Under the pieces are notes generated by a model, which saw nothing but the letters and a program-made list of their open reading frames with translations, did not search any database and was not told the origin of the DNA. From Gammaproteobacteria bacterium (GTDB lineage: Bacteria; Pseudomonadota; Gammaproteobacteria; Legionellales; Legionellaceae): a stretch of DNA of 64,000 bases. Positions within the stretch are counted from its first letter, which is position 1. Every line of letters starts with the position of its first letter. A program made the translations under genes and the position numbers. This document shows positions 63,987-64,000 of this stretch, piece after piece. The stretch covers positions 1 to 64,000 of the forward strand of contig JAHZKF010000100.1 in NCBI GenBank assembly GCA_022600575.1, written 5' to 3'.

Positions 63987-64000
63987 GACCATAAGGAAGA

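Noticed and set aside
1..64000. tRNA, rRNA, CRISPR, integrase, transposase or prophage genes
   Set aside because: None seen; intergenic gaps were read for cloverleaf arms and no candidate was convincing.

Overview
The window is A+T-rich DNA from a gammaproteobacterium that looks like a member of the Legionellales or a similar host-associated lineage. The housekeeping set (rpsF-rpsR-rplI, yebC, clpS-clpA, murG, nadB, nadC, purB, NADP-icd, ppsA, ccmAB, a 180-kDa-class NAD-glutamate dehydrogenase, homogentisate dioxygenase) fits such organisms. Mixed with it are many unrecognised, repeat-rich or membrane-anchored proteins of the kind these bacteria use as effectors. The assignment rests on gene content and style; no rRNA or tRNA is present to confirm it.

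Layout. 0-2 kb: a protein with seven 34-residue repeats. 2-10 kb: MscS channel, DMT exporter, PAS-GGDEF enzyme overlapping a thiamine-diphosphate decarboxylase, an unknown membrane protein, a YbiT-type ABC-F ATPase and cytochrome b561. 10-17 kb: an aldehyde dehydrogenase / L,D-transpeptidase / NAD-glutamate dehydrogenase operon. 17-23 kb: secreted proteins, including a GH18 chitinase, a beta-barrel protein and a large Asp-box repeat protein. 23-33 kb: the S6-S18-L9 ribosomal operon, a cation/proton antiporter, yebC, hmgA, an O-antigen ligase, a glycosyltransferase and clpSA. 33.6-36.1 kb: two tandem TALE-like genes. 36-42 kb: icd, ccmAB, hipBA, sdhE-ygfX, a lipase. 42-50 kb: an MFS symporter, two tandem membrane paralogs, and a cluster with an ankyrin-like protein, an FAD monooxygenase-like protein and a protein ending in a eukaryotic CaaX box (CSIM). 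50-60 kb: ygfZ, murG-nadC-antiporter-ppsA, purB-nadB. 60-64 kb: five tandem paralogs of an unrecognised two-helix membrane family, separated by MITE/REP-like palindromic repeats.

The most striking locus is the TALE-like pair. Both proteins carry exact 33-residue repeats with S11-H12-x13-G14-G15 and conserved L19, E20 and V22. The variable residue 13 is I, G, N, S or D, and a degenerate 'repeat 0' resembles that of Xanthomonas TALEs. The longer protein has seven repeats (HI HI HI HG HG HN HS), the shorter has three (HS HN HD). Each is followed by a half repeat, a basic patch and an acidic, hydrophobic-rich tail. Poly-G tracts inside the longer gene, and a near-identical promoter with an inverted repeat before both genes, suggest a compact and possibly phase-variable DNA-targeting module. 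A lamin-type CaaX box and other effector-like genes nearby make a host-directed, perhaps nucleus-directed, role plausible but unproven.
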